A DNA stretch of 64,000 nt from Pedobacter frigoris (GCF_005116445.1 NZ_SWBQ01000002.1:248001-312000), one strand, 5' to 3'; counted from the stretch's first letter, positions 28,336 through 36,593 are shown. A program made the numbers and translations. The notes: a model not told the origin generated them from the letters alone.

Positions 28336-29553
28336 ATGAAATCTCTCCAATTTAACGCAGCGCTTATTGTGCTCTTCTCTTTCCTTTTTCCCTGGAATTT
28401 ATCGGCACAGGAAGACATAAAACAAATTATCAGCAGTCTTGACAAGGTCATTAAACCCGTAAAAACTTTAAAACCCGACAGCAGCTTCGATGATATCGCT
28501 TTTCTAAAAGAAACCATAAAAGACAGGGAAATCATCGCTCTTGGTGAGGCCACCCATGGCACACTTGAAATTTACAATTACAAAGACAGGCTGGTCCGTT
28601 TCCTGGTTTCAGAAAGCGGTTACAGGGCGATAGGTTTTGAGGCCGACCATATTGCATTGGAATATATTGATGAATATATAGCAGGAAAAACAGACAGCTT
28701 GAAATTTCAATATGGCGCAAACCTGATCAATACCAACCGTCGTATGTTTGAATGGCTCAGGAGCTATAACCTCACAAAAGTTGAGGAAGATAAAGTGCAT
28801 GTGTATGGCCTGGAGGTCAGGAATTTTGGGAACATTATCAACAGAATATTGCAGGTAATTCCCTCGATTACCGACTCAGACAGACAGTTGCTGGAAAAGA
28901 TAAAAGGCAAAAGGTATAACGAAATCAAAAAGGACGATATCAATGCACTCAGGGCTTCAATAAATGATATGAAAAAAGTGACAGACAATGGCCTGCATCA
29001 GCATTATCTGAATCTTCTTGATCAGTTGATAGATGCATATAAAGAGCAGAAGATTGGAATGAGAGATCAGGTGATGGCCGATAATACCACCTGGATAAAA
29101 GATCAGGCAAAAAACAATAAGGTGATCGTATGGGTACACAATGGTCATGTTGCAAAAACGGCGTTATATAAAAACCCTACCATGGGAACCTACCTGGACA
29201 AAAAGTACGGTTCAAAATATTTCGTCATTGCTACCGATATCAATTACGGAAAAGTTCATGTAAACATATTTACAGCTAAGAATAAACCATTAGGCGGTTT
29301 TCAGCCTCTCTATTACGCTGAGGTCAATTCAGATAAAGCTTATGAATATTATTTTAAGCAATGCCAGTTCAAAAACTTCATTCTTGATGTCGGTTCTGCA
29401 AAAAATGATCCTGTGTTAAATTCATTTTTAACCAAACCTAAGGATATGCGGATGATTGGCTCATTGAGTATCCCAGACCGAAAGAACTTATCCATAGCTA
29501 AAAACTTCGACATGATCGTATACTTTAACAGCACAAACAGCATGTTTAATTAA
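28336..29553 (+). CDS. Erythromycin esterase family protein
   Basis: Secreted hydrolase-like protein of 405 residues with a signal peptide of about 24 residues (ending LSAQ). The family motif is present: LGEATHGTLEIYNYKDRL (residues about 59-76) with Glu and His that form the active site in Ere/succinoglycan-biosynthesis-type enzymes, GFEADH, and the later VWVHNGHVAKT. Members cleave macrolide lactones only in a few cases; most have unknown substrates, so antibiotic resistance should not be assumed. It stands alone on the plus strand and is convergent with the gene at 29555, with 1 bp between stops. Confidence 0.85.
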   Translation: MKSLQFNAALIVLFSFLFPWNLSAQEDIKQIISSLDKVIKPVKTLKPDSSFDDIAFLKETIKDREIIALGEATHGTLEIYNYKDRLVRFLVSESGYRAIGFEADHIALEYIDEYIAGKTDSLKFQYGANLINTNRRMFEWLRSYNLTKVEEDKVHVYGLEVRNFGNIINRILQVIPSITDSDRQLLEKIKGKRYNEIKKDDINALRASINDMKKVTDNGLHQHYLNLLDQLIDAYKEQKIGMRDQVMADNTTWIKDQAKNNKVIVWVHNGHVAKTALYKNPTMGTYLDKKYGSKYFVIATDINYGKVHVNIFTAKNKPLGGFQPLYYAEVNSDKAYEYYFKQCQFKNFILDVGSAKNDPVLNSFLTKPKDMRMIGSLSIPDRKNLSIAKNFDMIVYFNSTNSMFN

Positions 29554-29554
29554 G

Positions 29555-30178
29555 TTATTTCAACAGGCCTTTAACCAAAGTCTTCCATTGAGGATAGGAG
29601 AAACCAGCCTTAGCACCCCAGCCCACAAAAGTATTGCGGATATTGTCTATCGTACTTTCCGTATCGGTATTAGGCACCTCATTCCGGCCATGTTCTTCCG
29701 CATAGATCGTACGACCGATGCACTTCACCTGGAAAGTAGATGTTGCCTCGTCGGTTAGAAAATGTGCGGTATCTTCACCGCGGGTCAAAGGATTTGCGGA
29801 CGGTCTTACGGTCATGCTCAATACCTCTGCATCATCCAGCACCTGTGCTTTAATCTCTTCAATAGTTACCCAGTCGTAACCACCGCCGGTTTGAGTACCC
29901 GGCCCCGGAATATCAATCCGGATGTGATCACCGCTTGTCGCTTTTCGGTGCACAAGGTTTCCTTCTGCATCTGTAAGAAAAAAGTCTGACATCACTCCGC
30001 CAGCAATTTCCGTCCAGCGGTTCACATCAAGCAAGCGTTCCTTTACCGTTTTAAAAAAGTGAACTGCTTCTGCCTCAGAAGCCAGTTCGATCTTTTCTAC
30101 CGCATTCATTTCTGATCCCGTGTGCTGAGGTGGTACATGTGCCGCTCCAGGTTCAATGTCTTCCTTATTTGTTTGCAT
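29555..30178 (-). CDS. Hypothetical soluble protein of 207 residues
   Basis: Not recognised. Acidic, no signal peptide and no membrane segment, so probably cytoplasmic. The N-terminal 30 residues are Pro/Glu-rich and likely disordered. The remainder has an alternating charged and hydrophobic pattern (VHRKATSGDHIRIDIPGPGTQTGGGYDWV), with a GWGAKAGFSYPQWK end. The GDHIRIDIPGPG segment suggests a beta-rich ligand-binding fold. It is convergent with the erythromycin-esterase gene and divergent from the SRPBCC gene. The neighbourhood is rich in stress-type proteins. Confidence 0.7.
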   Translation of the reverse strand: MQTNKEDIEPGAAHVPPQHTGSEMNAVEKIELASEAEAVHFFKTVKERLLDVNRWTEIAGGVMSDFFLTDAEGNLVHRKATSGDHIRIDIPGPGTQTGGGYDWVTIEEIKAQVLDDAEVLSMTVRPSANPLTRGEDTAHFLTDEATSTFQVKCIGRTIYAEEHGRNEVPNTDTESTIDNIRNTFVGWGAKAGFSYPQWKTLVKGLLK

Positions 30179-30340
30179 GTTTTTTACAGGTTAGGTTTAT
30201 CTTTTACGAGGTAATAGCGTCAGTAGCAAGACGGTCAGGATCATTAACCGCCGGCATGAGGAAATGTTTTGAAAACGAAATATTTACTATTCTTCAAACC
30301 AAAGTGTCGCGATGTTGTTCTTTCGATACATTCACAACTT

Positions 30341-31075
30341 ATGAAAAACGAATTAAGCAATCAAATCATCGACAGCCTGAAAGGCTTAAGCATTAGCCCG
30401 AGCGGCAAAGAGAATATAGACCAGGGAGAACGAATTGTTTCGGTGCTGGCCGGAAGCTGGCTACTGTACAAAAGCCTGAAAAGTATCGGCAAACATCCAT
30501 TTCTAGCACTTCAGGGCGTAGCAGCCGGCGGACTCATGCTCTATCGTGGCGCAACAGGTGTATGCCCGGTTTACCAGCAATTAGGTAAAGATACTACAGA
30601 TCCCGAGGCCATCAACATTACCGAAGACATCACCGTCAACGTTCCGATAGACAAGGTTTACGCATTCTGGCGGGATCTTTCCAACCTACCAAAATTCATG
30701 AAGCACCTGAAAAGTGTCCAGGAACTTAACCGAGACATTTCGGTATGGACGGCCAATACCCCTGGCGGCCTGGTCGACCTGAAATGGAACGCGCAGATCA
30801 CCCGCGAAGAAGAAGGTAGTTACATTGGCTGGCAGTCGATTGAGGATTCTATGATTGACAATGCCGGCAAAGTGGAATTCAAAGAAACCCTGAGCGGGAC
30901 TGGTACTGAGCTGCACATCGAGATCGACTATTTCCCTCCTGCCGGTAGTGTTGGAAGAGGCATTACTTCGTTGTTCAACGGTGCGTTTGAACGCATGATC
31001 CGTGAAGACATTCAAAACTTCAAGGCACACGCAGAAACTGAGGATTTCAGGGCCTATGCCGGATTAAGCAGTTAA
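30341..31075 (+). CDS. Membrane-anchored SRPBCC (polyketide cyclase/dehydrase-like) protein
   Basis: 244 residues counted from the ATG at 30341 (MKNELSNQII); an earlier in-frame ATG at 30269 adds an unlikely Lys/Cys-rich leader. Residues about 25-75 contain a hydrophobic hairpin similar to the YgaP-like inner-membrane domain (SVLAGSWLLYKSLKS, ALQGVAAGGLMLYRGATG). Residues about 90-235 form an SRPBCC domain starting ITVNVPIDKVYAFWRDLSNLPKFMKHLKSV and ending in the RMIREDIQNFKAHAE helix. The domain binds hydrophobic ligands; this architecture is common in stress-related loci, but its ligand is unknown. Followed by a strong terminator hairpin. Confidence 0.85.
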   Translation: MKNELSNQIIDSLKGLSISPSGKENIDQGERIVSVLAGSWLLYKSLKSIGKHPFLALQGVAAGGLMLYRGATGVCPVYQQLGKDTTDPEAINITEDITVNVPIDKVYAFWRDLSNLPKFMKHLKSVQELNRDISVWTANTPGGLVDLKWNAQITREEEGSYIGWQSIEDSMIDNAGKVEFKETLSGTGTELHIEIDYFPPAGSVGRGITSLFNGAFERMIREDIQNFKAHAETEDFRAYAGLSS

Positions 31076-31127
31076 AAGATGAAGGCCAGCACGTAGAACC
31101 AGTAGGTATATTATATAATTTAGCCCC

Positions 31128-31165
31128 GGTTATTTGTATGGTTAAAAATAACCATACAAATAACC
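31128..31165. terminator. Perfect 17-bp hairpin, probable bidirectional terminator
   Basis: GGTTATTTGTATGGTTA at 31128-31144 is exactly repeated in inverse at 31149-31165 around an AAAA loop. On the plus strand it is followed by CATTTTTCG. It sits between the end of the SRPBCC gene (plus) and the end of the DUF6266 fragment (minus), so it can serve both. Confidence 0.65.
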
Positions 31166-31189
31166 CATTTTTCGCACCTCACCTCCCCA

Positions 31190-31495
31190 TTACACTAATA
31201 CCGTGCCCTCCCCTACATATACACTTGTACTTACCGCATTTCCCACGGCATCCACATACTGCATCCAAATATGCACATAATCCCCCTGATGCTTTTTCGG
31301 CATTTTCAGGTTCACTTCCTGAGCCTCACGGACAGTCACATCTTTAAACGTTACAAACGTATTCTTAACCGTAATGTACACAATGAAAGTTGCCCTGTCA
31401 TCTGACCTTGAAAATGCAGTTTCAGGCCCATTATACCATTTTATATTCAATATACAATCGACTAAACAAAGCAACTCCTTAATCAAGGAAACCAA
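31190..31495 (-). pseudogene. C-terminal fragment of a DUF6266-type protein
   Basis: The minus-strand frame carries KWYNGPETAFSRSDDRATFIVY, NTFVTFKDVTVREAQEV, MPKKHQGDYVHIWMQYVDA and GNAVSTSVYVGE. These look like the end of DUF6266 proteins, a family of about 200 residues I associate with Pedobacter-like genomes. Only the last 90 or so residues remain. The first dozen residues (MVSLIKELLCLV) do not look like the family and come from a junction near 31460-31495, where the frame meets the end of the truncated Bro-N gene. It is therefore a remnant without its N-terminal half. Confidence 0.6.
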
Positions 31496-32115
31496 AACAA
31501 CAGTTCCGCTTCGGTCATGTGATCACGGAGATTCTGACGCTCCAAGCCTTTCACATCCTTGTGCTTCTTTACGGTCATACCCGTCCATTCCTGATGAATG
31601 ATATTTGTCAATAAGACAAACTCATCTCCCTTTTGCACACCGTGCTCCTGCCAGTAATCCGTCAATTTGTTACGGGTTTCCTGACCAGACATGCGGTGCT
31701 GAATCCACTTTTCGCTTCTACCAGCTTTTTGCCAGTTTTCTCTTGCCCTGTCCAAGCTTTGTTCAGGATCAGATATTTCCTGCATGCGTTCGTAACCAAC
31801 TTTCGCTAACCACATTTTAAATGGCTCAGCCTTGGGCGATGGTATAGATTGGATTAAACGAAGTAAAGATTGAGTATCAGCGACATCAGTTTCACGCATT
31901 TTGCCATCTTCCGCTTTCATTTTCAACTGTACGATTTCTTCGTAAAGTTCACTTCCTTCAGCATGAAGCTTCTTTTTCAAATCACTCCAATACCTTCTGG
32001 GCACAGTACTCTCCGTTAAAACCTCAATTACATCGATCACAGAAAAATACCATTTCTGGTCAGTTTCGCTCCATTCAGAGCGGATTCGCTTGCTTTCAAA
32101 CAGTTTGATATCCAT
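31483..32115 (-). CDS. Bro-N domain protein, C-terminally truncated
   Basis: Phage antirepressor-like protein with an N-terminal Bro-N domain (about 1-100: FESKRIRSEWSETDQKWYFSVIDVIEVLTES) and the family motif RLIQSIPSPKAEPFKMWLAKVGYERMQE at about 110-135. Start chosen at 32115 (MDIKLFESK); an ATG at 32145 adds ten unrelated residues. The chain runs as expected to NLRDHMTEAEL but then stops with LFWFP, where relatives continue for about 60 residues with LxFTMLGE. The end is therefore lost, exactly where the DUF6266 fragment begins. The 210 remaining residues may still fold; activity is uncertain. Confidence 0.75.
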   Translation of the reverse strand: MDIKLFESKRIRSEWSETDQKWYFSVIDVIEVLTESTVPRRYWSDLKKKLHAEGSELYEEIVQLKMKAEDGKMRETDVADTQSLLRLIQSIPSPKAEPFKMWLAKVGYERMQEISDPEQSLDRARENWQKAGRSEKWIQHRMSGQETRNKLTDYWQEHGVQKGDEFVLLTNIIHQEWTGMTVKKHKDVKGLERQNLRDHMTEAELLFWFP

Positions 32116-32310
32116 ATTATAAAGATTAAGAGCAAAGTTATCCAACTTTTAATCCAGTAAACCACAGATTATCCGGTTAATTACTGATAATCCCCAAGCT
32201 ATCCTGGGCCCCTAATAACACAACATCCCCCTTTCCTCTCAATTTTTCCCTGTACCAACTATGCCTTTGTAGTATACACCCACTCTTAACTCTTAGTTTA
32301 AAAATAAAAA

Positions 32311-32328
32311 GCCCGGATTTATCCAGGC
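32311..32328 (-). terminator. Rho-independent terminator of the PA2169-type gene
   Basis: On the minus strand GCCTGGAT-AA-ATCCGGGC forms an 8-bp stem (one G-T pair) followed by TTTTTATTTTT. It lies 43 bp past the stop of the gene ending at 32372. Confidence 0.75.
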
Positions 32329-32371
32329 CTAAACCAACCCAAGCTTGGAACTAAGGTTAAAATTCATAATC

Positions 32372-32827
32372 TTATCTCACTAACCGAAGATGATAAGTTT
32401 CAATCTCCTTAAGTGCTTCCAGAATCCCTGTACGCTGCCTTTGCAACAACTCAATATGATCCGCATGAACCTGATAATCTTCCAATGCTTTATCAAACTT
32501 TTCTATAGCAGCCTTTTCACCAGTCTCTATTGCAGCTAAAATTGCCACATCCTCTTTGATGCTCAAAGCTTGTTTGATATCAATCCACGTACGATGTAAA
32601 ACACCCAGGATACCACCTTCTTCATTATCCGAATTTCCACCATGCTTTGTAATATGATCCTTAAGTTCCATAGCATAACCGGCGCGCTGCGCTGAATATT
32701 TTAAAAATAAACCTTTCAGCTCAATGCTATCAGTAGCCTCACTTGCAGATTCATAACCCTCTTTTCCATCATTTACAATATTGACCAACCCTTTCAGGTC
32801 GCTAATGATCTCATTATTTGTTTCCAT
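32372..32827 (-). CDS. PA2169-family four-helix-bundle protein (DUF2383)
   Basis: 151-residue, all-helical cytoplasmic protein. The sequence shows the ferritin-like DUF2383 pattern: LKGLVNIVNDGKEGYESASEA at the start, LKGLFLKYSAQRAGYAMELKDHITKHGG in the second helix, then GVLHRTWIDIKQAL and LAAIETGEKAAIEKFDKALED. Family members are induced by stress in several bacteria; no reaction is established. It faces away from the Lmo0937-type gene across 152 bp and sits in a cluster of similar small stress-type proteins. Confidence 0.9.
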   Translation of the reverse strand: METNNEIISDLKGLVNIVNDGKEGYESASEATDSIELKGLFLKYSAQRAGYAMELKDHITKHGGNSDNEEGGILGVLHRTWIDIKQALSIKEDVAILAAIETGEKAAIEKFDKALEDYQVHADHIELLQRQRTGILEALKEIETYHLRLVR

Positions 32828-32979
32828 AGGTATATAGATTTTTGTCTATAATGAACAACAAAGGAAAGGGAAAAGTTTATGACAAAATGAAAGTTAACAC
32901 CAACCAAAAAATTATAAAACAAAACAAAAAGTGCCCTTGTTAAGTTGTAAACAAAAATCACACCTTAAAAAACAAAATT

Positions 32980-33132
32980 ATGGGAAACTTACTTTATACC
33001 ATCGCAGTCATTCTGGTCATCATCTGGGCCATTAGCTTTTTCGGCGGATTCTATACTGGCGGCATCATTCACGTCCTGATCGTCATTGCCATTATCGCAA
33101 TCGTTCTTGGCGTAATCCGAAGGGCCGCTTAG
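32980..33132 (+). CDS. Lmo0937-type small membrane protein (DUF5670)
   Basis: 50-residue hydrophobic protein: MGNLLYTIAVILVII, a GGFYTGG turn, then HVLIVIAIIAIVLGVIRR. Two membrane helices (about 4-22 and 30-46) are joined by a Gly-rich turn. This pattern (MGNLLY, W-A-x-x-FF, HxLLVIAII, L-x-x-IR) is that of the Lmo0937/DUF5670 family, which often appears with YtxH and DUF892 genes. Function unknown; the protein is expected in the inner membrane. It is too short for many gene callers, but the match to the family pattern is good. Confidence 0.85.
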   Translation: MGNLLYTIAVILVIIWAISFFGGFYTGGIIHVLIVIAIIAIVLGVIRRAA

Positions 33133-33143
33133 TACTCCCTAAA

Positions 33144-33190
33144 AATTCTCTGCCCATGCCTGTGAATAATCAGGCTGGGTTCAGAGAATT
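33144..33190 (+). other. Long interrupted stem-loop between small membrane genes
   Basis: Three stem segments nest around an 8-nt loop: AATTCTCTG with CAGAGAATT, CCCA with TGGG, and GCCTG with CAGGC. It begins 11 bp after the stop at 33132 and ends 31 bp before the YtxH gene. The plus strand has no T-run after it (AAAAAGACC), so it may act as a partial terminator, an RNA stabiliser or a processing site. Confidence 0.5.
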
Positions 33191-33221
33191 AAAAAGACCA
33201 AAAAAAGGAGAATAAACCAGC

Positions 33222-33566
33222 ATGTTAACGAATAAACCGATCACTGTGAAAACTAAAAAAATATTCGAATCAATACTGACACCAGCATCTTCTGGCAGAA
33301 CAACTGCCATTACACTGCTTATCGGAGGTTTAGCTGTAGGTGCTGCAATAGGTGTTTTGTTCACAACCAAAAAGGGAAAAGAGGTACGACAAAAAATTTG
33401 CGACTCTTTCAGTAGTTTATTTGACCATCAGCAAACAAATGAATGTTCAGAACCTGCTTCACATCCAAAAGAAAATCATGCGCGGAAAAGGCCGAAGTCT
33501 GACATTAAAAACATCATCCACAATGCACATGCAGCTGCAGCACATACCGAACACAGTCCGGGCTAA
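33222..33566 (+). CDS. YtxH-domain membrane protein
   Basis: 114 residues. A membrane segment with Gly-rich core (about 27-47: TTAITLLIGGLAVGAAIGVLF) is followed by TTKKGKEVRQKI, the hallmark of the YtxH family. The rest is a hydrophilic, Lys/His-rich tail ending in NAHAAAAHTEHSPG. YtxH proteins are associated with the general stress response; no molecular role is established. It is likely in one unit with the Lmo0937-type gene 89 bp upstream, the pair being common in stress loci. Confidence 0.85.
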   Translation: MLTNKPITVKTKKIFESILTPASSGRTTAITLLIGGLAVGAAIGVLFTTKKGKEVRQKICDSFSSLFDHQQTNECSEPASHPKENHARKRPKSDIKNIIHNAHAAAAHTEHSPG

Positions 33567-33665
33567 TAGAGGTAATATTTATGACTCCATCCAGACGAGG
33601 ATTTTAAGTAAGACTACGACTTGGAGAAAAACAGGATGATTCGACGGCTACTATATCTTCCACAA

Positions 33666-33860
33666 TCAATCCTCTTTATCATTAAAATCTTCCGAAGAAC
33701 TTCCGGTATGACTCTCATCGTCTCCAGGATTTTCCTCCGGTTTGTCAGAAGAACCTGTAAAAGCATCATCGCTGAGGGAATCATACCCTTGCGTTCCTGT
33801 ATTGTCTAAACCATCCCTGGGACCTACCGGAGTGGATGGTGTAATTTGTTTCTTAGCCAT
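33666..33860 (-). CDS. Small acidic protein of unknown function
   Basis: 64 residues starting MAKKQITPSTPVGPRDGLDNTG and ending in a highly acidic, Ser/Gly-rich tail (GDDESHTGSSSEDFNDKED). No hydrophobic core, so it is predicted to be disordered. Not recognised as a named family. Support for it being real is a sensible ATG, codon use like its neighbours and its place in a cluster of small stress-type genes. Disordered, charged proteins of this kind often accompany desiccation or osmotic stress genes, which is inference only. Confidence 0.55.
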   Translation of the reverse strand: MAKKQITPSTPVGPRDGLDNTGTQGYDSLSDDAFTGSSDKPEENPGDDESHTGSSSEDFNDKED

Positions 33861-34025
33861 GTTTATTTTTTAAGGAACTTGGTTCATGCCAGACGTTTTA
33901 TGCCAGCGTAAGTCCAACACTTTGTTAAACAGAATGTTTCATAAAAGTTATCTTAATATTTTATTAAACAAAAACTTACACCCCAATGTTGAACTGAACA
34001 TTTACTATTGCGATAAACTAAAGCT

Positions 34026-34826
34026 TTACCGGACTTCTACTTGAGAACACCTGATGACGATCGAATCCTGTTTAAAGATCTTCAATAACCGTAATTTCAA
34101 CTTGTCCCAGAATTTGGTATCTATTTCAGCGCACATCACTTCAAACACCAAAAGCTCATCATGCTCAGCTTTCCCCGCATCTGGTTTCCAGAAACCTTTC
34201 GCCGGGTTTCTGGAATATTCGGTTAAGCCTCCAAACTTAGCTGTTAGCTCATGTCGAAGTTCAGCATATTTTTTTTCAGGGAACACCTCACCCTTGGCAT
34301 CACGCAAAGGCAGAAAAATTTCCACCAGCCTGTTCATGGGTAAATCCAGGCGACCTCTTTCAATGAGCTGGAAAGCTTTAGCCGCGCTTAACTTTTCCAG
34401 CACACTGAATTTCTTGCCCGCCTGCTCATTGTAACTGGTAAAAAAAGCGATCGCCTGTTCCACGATCGTTTTGGAAAGATCGCGCAGGGAAGTCACATCT
34501 GCATAACGCTGGGAAACTTCAGGAACGGCAATTAGCCGGTCGTTGCGCATACGCTCACCATTACGTTCCTGCTGTACAACCTTAAACGCACCTATGATCC
34601 TGCAATCCATCACACAACCCGAGAAAGTTGAAACTTCGGAGACTATCAAGACATCAAGCGGATCTCCATCTCCACCGGCTGTTCCGGGAATAAAGCCGAA
34701 ATCAAACGGAAATACCAGACCCAGTGGCATTACCTTTTTCAGCTTCATCTTTCCCGTCTGCGGATCATAGTCATACTTCTGACCGCTTCCCTTGGGCGTT
34801 TCAATGATTACGGTAACTGTATCCAT
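34026..34826 (-). CDS. Inorganic pyrophosphatase with an extra C-terminal domain
   Basis: The first 160 residues are a family I inorganic diphosphatase (PPi to 2 Pi, Mg-dependent, cytoplasmic). The metal-binding signature D53-G-D55-P-L-D58-V is intact, as are the FPFDFGFIPGT lead-in and the NDRLIAVP segment. From about residue 167 a separate 100-residue domain begins with LVEIFLPL and includes HELTAKFGGLTEYSRNPAKGFWK and LVFEVMC. A similar stretch occurs, to my knowledge, as a stand-alone short protein in other bacteria. Standard bacterial pyrophosphatases are about 175 residues. The gene follows the DUF4142 gene with one base between stop and start, so they form an operon. Confidence 0.85.
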   Translation of the reverse strand: MDTVTVIIETPKGSGQKYDYDPQTGKMKLKKVMPLGLVFPFDFGFIPGTAGGDGDPLDVLIVSEVSTFSGCVMDCRIIGAFKVVQQERNGERMRNDRLIAVPEVSQRYADVTSLRDLSKTIVEQAIAFFTSYNEQAGKKFSVLEKLSAAKAFQLIERGRLDLPMNRLVEIFLPLRDAKGEVFPEKKYAELRHELTAKFGGLTEYSRNPAKGFWKPDAGKAEHDELLVFEVMCAEIDTKFWDKLKLRLLKIFKQDSIVIRCSQVEVR

Positions 34827-34827
34827 A

Positions 34828-35436
34828 CTATTTCAATGCAGCATTGATCTGGGTTGCCATCTGGTGGTGTTTTTCCAAAACCGGAAGCGTACTGGCAGCA
34901 AAATCCTTAATCTCCCCTCTTAAACTACTCGCTGATCTAAACAAGTCAAGAGTTTTGACATGGTCATTCACCATCATATCCATATAATGCTTATCGAACG
35001 CTTTTCCGCTTAACTTCTTCATATCATCCATATGCATTTTTACGTCGGCAGGATAGGTCGAGGGCAACAAATGCTCCAGCTTCGCCGCAACCGCTTTCAA
35101 ATCCGTGCCAGCCTTGGTATGGTCGGCAACCATTTGCGCGGCAAATTTCTTAACCTCTGCATTGGAAGACTTTTCAAGTGCCAGTTTACCCAAATCAACC
35201 TCCATCATCCCGCCAACAGCAGCTGTATCCATAAAAGCCGCACCGTCAACATCTACCTTACTCATATGGGTCACATCACTGGGCGCATCTGAACTGTCAG
35301 CCCTACGCAAAGAATCGCTACCAACCGGAGCACTATCTAATTGTGCACTGCCACTTCTGTCTGTATGCTGACAGGCCGTAAGCTCCGCAAGAATCATAAG
35401 TCCGGCACAAATTTTTAACATACTTTTAGTTTCCAT
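34828..35436 (-). CDS. DUF4142 lipoprotein
   Basis: 202 residues from the ATG at 35436 (METKSMLKIC); upstream in-frame ATGs to 35490 give an implausible hydrophobic leader. Lipoprotein signal ends in LTAC (about residue 22), so it is anchored in the envelope. A Ser/Asp-rich linker leads to the helical DUF4142 domain (about 60-200): FMDTAAVGGMMEVDLGKLALEKS, VKKFAAQMVADHTKAGTDL and a C-terminal VLEKHHQMATQI helix. The family resembles ferritin-like bundles and has no firm function. First gene of a two-gene unit with the pyrophosphatase. Confidence 0.88.
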   Translation of the reverse strand: METKSMLKICAGLMILAELTACQHTDRSGSAQLDSAPVGSDSLRRADSSDAPSDVTHMSKVDVDGAAFMDTAAVGGMMEVDLGKLALEKSSNAEVKKFAAQMVADHTKAGTDLKAVAAKLEHLLPSTYPADVKMHMDDMKKLSGKAFDKHYMDMMVNDHVKTLDLFRSASSLRGEIKDFAASTLPVLEKHHQMATQINAALK

Positions 35437-35726
35437 AGTCTTGAGGATTAGATATATAATAGATAAAAGCATTAACCACTGTAGCAGCAAAAAGTTTTAA
35501 ATCCCTTCCCAAGAAAGTAACGAACAAAAACAAAACAATCCCATGCCACCAATGTTACCATATACATTAGCATTACACTTCAGCTATAGTTCTCAGCAAA
35601 AATTATCCTTTTTAAAAAAGTTTAAACAAATTCTTAATGCTGCTGGTTATTTGCTCGCAGTTGATTGTAATGCAGCATTGACATCTAGAGCAATGAAGAA
35701 TTATTTACTTATAAAAAACTAAAATT

Positions 35727-36281
35727 ATGGCAACTACAACAAAAACCGGCGCTAAGACCGCCACAAAATCAAAAACAGGGAAAATGGAAAATTCAGAATT
35801 CCATGAATTCTTTGTGGACGAACTGAAAGATATCTACTGGGCAGAAAAACACCTTTCAAAAGCCCTCCAAAAAATGAAAAAAGCAGCAACCAGTCCGGAA
35901 CTTGCAGCCGCCTTTGAAAAACATACTAAAGAAACCAATAATCACATCGCAACCCTGGAGCAGGTTTTTCAGCTGCTGGATGAAAAAGCCCAGGCCAAAA
36001 AATGCGATGCCATGGAGGGATTGTTAAAAGAAGCTGAAAGTGTCATTGAAGATACCGATGCTGATACCATGATCCGCGACGCAGGACTTATTCTTGCCGC
36101 CCAAAAGGTAGAGCACTACGAAATTGCAACCTACGGCACACTAGTCGTGTTTGCCCAAAACATGGGACATAATGATGTAGCTGAACTCTTGCAATTTACC
36201 CTGGACAACGAAAAAGCAACGGATGTAGCCCTTACTGAAATCGCGGTCAGCTCAATCAACGAGCAGGCAGCAGCTGAATAA
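35727..36281 (+). CDS. Ferritin-like DUF892 protein (YciE/YciF type)
   Basis: 184 residues. A Lys/Thr/Ala-rich N-terminal tail (1-20) precedes the DUF892 four-helix bundle: EFFVDELKDIYWAEKHLSKAL, LAAAFEKHTKETNNHIATLEQVF, then DAGLILAAQKVEHYEIATYGTL. The Glu and His residues at the usual metal positions (E in DELKD, E-x-x-H in KETNNH, E-H-Y-E) are present, so metal binding is plausible. YciE/YciF proteins are stress-induced. It is a single-gene unit closed by a clear terminator at 36298. The 236 bp upstream contain no gene. Confidence 0.92.
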   Translation: MATTTKTGAKTATKSKTGKMENSEFHEFFVDELKDIYWAEKHLSKALQKMKKAATSPELAAAFEKHTKETNNHIATLEQVFQLLDEKAQAKKCDAMEGLLKEAESVIEDTDADTMIRDAGLILAAQKVEHYEIATYGTLVVFAQNMGHNDVAELLQFTLDNEKATDVALTEIAVSSINEQAAAE

Positions 36282-36297
36282 CGAATAAGTTCCCCTA

Positions 36298-36324
36298 CCC
36301 CTTGGCCGGGCGACAAGGGGTTTT
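36298..36324 (+). terminator. Rho-independent terminator after the DUF892 gene
   Basis: CCCCTTG (36298-36304) pairs with CAAGGGG (36314-36320) around a 9-nt GC-rich loop and is followed by TTTTC. It lies 16 bp after the stop at 36281. Confidence 0.8.
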
Positions 36325-36426
36325 CAACAACAGAAAGTCTTGCATTATGAACAATCGCTGCCTGGGGCGCGAAGAAACTAAGTGGCGGCTGCCTTTCCAC
36401 CATCATTACAGGAACGTTATTTTGAC

Positions 36427-36573
36427 ATGGGATATTTAAAATATGATGCAATTACCGGAGTATTCATCCCCCAGCATTCAAACGAAATTCATCCAGTCGA
36501 GCACTTGACATGTGACGATATACCGAAAAACCTGTTGAACGCGGTAGCGGCTCATTTGAACCAACAGCGTTAA
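36427..36573 (+). CDS. Small protein of 48 residues
   Basis: Frame beginning MGYLKYDAITGVFIP and ending VAAHLNQQR. A GTG 45 bases upstream (36382) is in frame but the ATG at 36427 fits better. No membrane segment or Cys motif; not recognised. It is followed 20 bp later by a convincing terminator, which supports expression of this strand here. It may be a short regulator or a fragment of a longer ancestor. Confidence 0.5.
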   Translation: MGYLKYDAITGVFIPQHSNEIHPVEHLTCDDIPKNLLNAVAAHLNQQR

Positions 36574-36593
36574 GCATACACCTATAACGAAAA

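Noticed and set aside
28336..29553. Erythromycin esterase as an antibiotic resistance gene
   Set aside because: Most members of this family have no shown macrolide activity; sequence alone does not support a resistance call.
31138..31347. Pro/His-rich plus-strand frame
   Set aside because: It is the complement of the DUF6266 fragment and starts inside the terminator hairpin.
36131..36451. 106-codon minus-strand frame
   Set aside because: It overlaps the DUF892 gene and its terminator and has no protein-like pattern.
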